From positions 1-64,000 of the forward strand of contig NZ_AUHN01000005.1 of the NCBI RefSeq assembly GCF_000423205.1: a DNA stretch of 64,000 nucleotides, written 5' to 3'. The DNA comes from Jonesia quinghaiensis DSM 15701. Its GTDB lineage: Bacteria > Actinomycetota > Actinomycetes > Actinomycetales > Cellulomonadaceae. Positions within the stretch are counted from its first letter, which is position 1; each line of letters starts with the position of its first letter. Under the pieces are notes generated by a model. That model was not told the DNA's origin. It did not search any database and saw nothing but the letters and a program-made list of their open reading frames with translations. Both the position numbers and the translations under genes were made by a program. Of this stretch, positions 62,011 through 64,000 are shown in pieces.

Positions 62011-63048
62011 GTGGCAGACACGACTGACGCATTGCTCCGCGATGCTGGGTCCTCTGCGACAAACGGTTCAGTAACATCGTCTGCTGCGGCCCACCGTGCC
62101 GCAGCAGACGGCCCTGAACCTCAACGTCGCACCTCACGACCAGATCGCCGTCAAGCGATCGAAGCGGCCATCTTTATTGCCCCCGCGTTGTTGCTCTTCG
62201 GCTTCTTCGTGGTGTGGCCCATGGTCAAAGCAGTGCAATTTTCCCTCTACCGGTGGAAAGGCTTTGGGCCCCTCGTCGATTTTGTGGGGTTGAGAAACTA
62301 CATCTCAGTCCTGACCAATGAGGTCTTCCAAGATGCTTTGGTCCACAACCTCATCATCATCGTCGCCTCAATCGCTATCCAACTGCCGTTGGGGCTCATG
62401 ATTGCTCTTCTGCTGAACCGCAGAATGTGGGGCCGTGGGATCCTGCGCACCATCGTTTTTGTGCCCTACGTTCTGGCAGAAGTCATTGTCGGTGTGGTGT
62501 GGTTCCAACTCCTGCAACCCAACTACGGTGCCATTGACGTCATGCTGGACGCCATAGGTTTACAAGGACCCGAACAAGGCTTCCTGGGAACACCGCAGTA
62601 TGCACTAGCTACCGTGATGGTGGTACTGACCTGGAAATACCTCGGGTTCGCAGTGATTTTGTTCCTTGCTGGTTTGCAAGGTGTACCAGAAGAACTTAAC
62701 GAAGCAGCACAAATTGACGGCGCATCATGGTGGCAAACACAACGCAAAATCACCATTCCTTTGCTGGGACCAACCCTACGCACGTGGGCGTTCCTGTCCA
62801 TGGTGGGCTCACTGCAACTCTTTGACATGGTGTGGATATTGACCAAGGGCGGTCCGGCGAACTCAACGACCACCATGGTCACCTTCCTCATCACCGAAGG
62901 TACCCGCCGCTCAAACTTCGGCATCGCATCGGCGGCGTCGGTGGTCTTGTTCATCATCGCCCTGGCGCTCGCTCTGACCTACCAGCGCATCGTGTTGCGC
63001 CGGGACAACCCAGACTTTGACACTCCTCGAAAGAAGGTGACTCGATGA
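62011..63048 (+). CDS. Sugar ABC transporter permease, MalF type
   Basis: 345 residues with six membrane segments after a hydrophilic N-terminus of about 55 residues. The EAA loop reads EELNEAAQIDGASWWQTQRKITIPLLGP, typical of MalF-type CUT1 permeases. The start is taken as the GTG at 62011, because the longer frame from 61951 would overlap the binding-protein gene by more than 50 nt. The stop overlaps the next permease start as ATGA. It forms the membrane channel with that permease. Confidence 0.92.
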   Translation: MADTTDALLRDAGSSATNGSVTSSAAAHRAAADGPEPQRRTSRPDRRQAIEAAIFIAPALLLFGFFVVWPMVKAVQFSLYRWKGFGPLVDFVGLRNYISVLTNEVFQDALVHNLIIIVASIAIQLPLGLMIALLLNRRMWGRGILRTIVFVPYVLAEVIVGVVWFQLLQPNYGAIDVMLDAIGLQGPEQGFLGTPQYALATVMVVLTWKYLGFAVILFLAGLQGVPEELNEAAQIDGASWWQTQRKITIPLLGPTLRTWAFLSMVGSLQLFDMVWILTKGGPANSTTTMVTFLITEGTRRSNFGIASAASVVLFIIALALALTYQRIVLRRDNPDFDTPRKKVTR

Positions 63049-63935
63049 CCGCCGTCACCACACCTCCTACTGCCCCTCCAACCGCAGTGCGTTCCCGACG
63101 TACTCGCGCGCAACGCGATGGGCACGCGGCTGGCCCCGGTGTGTACTTTGTTGCCTTCCTGCTGGTGTGTATCACTCTTGGCCCCGTGATGTTTGCGGTG
63201 CTTGGCGGGTTCCGCACCAACGCTCAGCTCGCTCAAACCCCAGCAGGGCTACCAGACCCGTGGGTGATGGATAACTACGTTCGGGTACTCACAGAATCAA
63301 ACTTCTGGGTTTACGCACTGAATTCCACCGCCATTGCGTTACTGACCACCGCCATGGTGGTGGTATTTGGCATGATGGCAGCCTACCCACTGGCTCGTTT
63401 CCGGTTCCGCCACCGTGAAGCGATCTTCACCGTTTTTGTAGCGGGTCTTCTTTTCCCCGCAACTGTGGCAATCATCCCGTTGTTCATCCTGATCAATAAG
63501 GACCTCTCGCTGGGGAATACGTGGATGGGTGTTGCGCTGCCTCAAGCGGCGTTCCAACTTCCCATCACCATCGTTATTTTGCGCCCATTCCTCCAAGCGA
63601 TCCCCAACGAGCTAGAAGAAGCCGCAAAACTCGACGGGGCTGGGCGCATTGGGTTCTTCTGGCGCATCATTCTGCCGCTCTCTGGGCCAGGGATGGTCAC
63701 TACCGGGGTATTAGCGTTCGTAGCGTCATGGAATGCTTACCTGTTGCCACTTCTGCTGCTGCAAGGAGACATGAAGACCCTCCCACTGGGTGTTGCAGAT
63801 TTCTCTTCGGAGTATTCCTCAGACATCGCGGGTGTCTTTGCTTTCACCACGTTGTCGATGATCCCGGCGCTGGTGTTCTTCCTTGCCCTGCAAAACCGGA
63901 TCGTCAGTGGATTGCAAGGCGCGGTGAAGGGCTGA
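63045..63935 (+). CDS. Sugar ABC transporter permease, MalG type
   Basis: 296 residues with six membrane segments. The EAA loop is NELEEAAKLDGAGRIGFFWRIILPLSGP, typical of MalG-type CUT1 permeases, and the N-terminus is short and basic. It pairs with the MalF-type protein encoded directly upstream with a 4-nt overlap. No ATPase gene accompanies the pair, so the complex probably uses a shared MsiK-like ATPase encoded elsewhere, as is common in actinobacteria. Confidence 0.92.
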   Translation: MTAVTTPPTAPPTAVRSRRTRAQRDGHAAGPGVYFVAFLLVCITLGPVMFAVLGGFRTNAQLAQTPAGLPDPWVMDNYVRVLTESNFWVYALNSTAIALLTTAMVVVFGMMAAYPLARFRFRHREAIFTVFVAGLLFPATVAIIPLFILINKDLSLGNTWMGVALPQAAFQLPITIVILRPFLQAIPNELEEAAKLDGAGRIGFFWRIILPLSGPGMVTTGVLAFVASWNAYLLPLLLLQGDMKTLPLGVADFSSEYSSDIAGVFAFTTLSMIPALVFFLALQNRIVSGLQGAVKG

Positions 63936-63978
63936 GTATCTTCAGCCCCGACCGCCATGCCGTGAATTTGGAGCAGAC

Positions 63979-64000
63979 ATGACAGACAACACTGCGCGCC
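63979..64000 (+). CDS. Start of a further gene of the sugar operon (truncated by the window)
   Basis: An ATG at 63979 follows TTGGAGCAGAC and begins MTDNTAR. Only 22 nt are present, so the product cannot be told. By context (LacI, binding protein, two permeases) a glycoside hydrolase is the likely product. Confidence 0.5.

Overview
The window looks like chromosome of a Gram-positive actinobacterium of the order Micrococcales. GC content is moderate for the group (upper fifties by eye). Actinobacterial marker genes are mshA (mycothiol), lsr2, carD, senX3-regX3 and the block tilS-hpt-ftsH-folE-folP-folB/K. A Jonesia- or Cellulomonas-like organism fits, but the species cannot be fixed from the sequence alone. 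I saw no rRNA, tRNA, prophage, insertion sequence or CRISPR array.

Layout. 1-3.3 kb: the sorting signal of a cell-wall-anchored protein (LAETG), an ECF sigma factor with a membrane partner, and a DUF3806 protein. 3.5-7 kb: a MacB/LolCDE-type ABC exporter on the minus strand. 7.1-10.4 kb: a large FAD/Fe-S D-lactate-type dehydrogenase and a thiamine-binding-family protein. 10.4-11.3 kb: a Phd/RelE-like toxin-antitoxin pair. 11.3-14 kb: hydrolase, quinone oxidoreductase and a mycothiol-dependent-type enzyme. 14-17 kb: metY-metX, preceded by a predicted Met-Cys-Cys leader peptide. 17-19 kb: NlpC/P60 endopeptidase and ppa.

19.4-39.2 kb is a long plus-strand housekeeping run with many overlapping starts and stops: dacB, a zinc metalloprotease, tilS, hpt, ftsH, folE, folP, a folB-folK fusion, DUF3180, two PH-domain membrane proteins, a DUF2520 protein, panC, panD, nadB, nadC and lysS. 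It couples wall maturation, tRNA modification, purine salvage, folate, pantothenate and NAD synthesis. 39.2-43.9 kb: a small membrane protein, lsr2, a lactonase-like beta-propeller, a BFD-type ferredoxin, mshA and gpmA. 43.9-51.2 kb is the phosphate regulon: phoU, senX3-regX3, and pstSCAB behind an 11-bp-repeat PHO box. 51.2-56.8 kb: methyltransferase, lipoprotein, carD, a beta-repeat protein, ispD-ispF and a TetR regulator. 56.8-59.5 kb: a sugar-lactone oxidase divergent from a PLP racemase-fold enzyme. 59.6-64 kb: a LacI regulator divergent from a sugar ABC importer (binding protein, two permeases, no ATPase) with a further gene running off the end.

The most notable signals are the MTKRMCC leader upstream of metY, the LacI-type boxes phased every 12 bp, the palindrome that overlaps the antitoxin start, the roughly 500-residue disordered linker between FolB and FolK, a signal-less protein made of repeats usually found outside the cell, and an abrupt change of codon use inside the 975-residue dehydrogenase gene.
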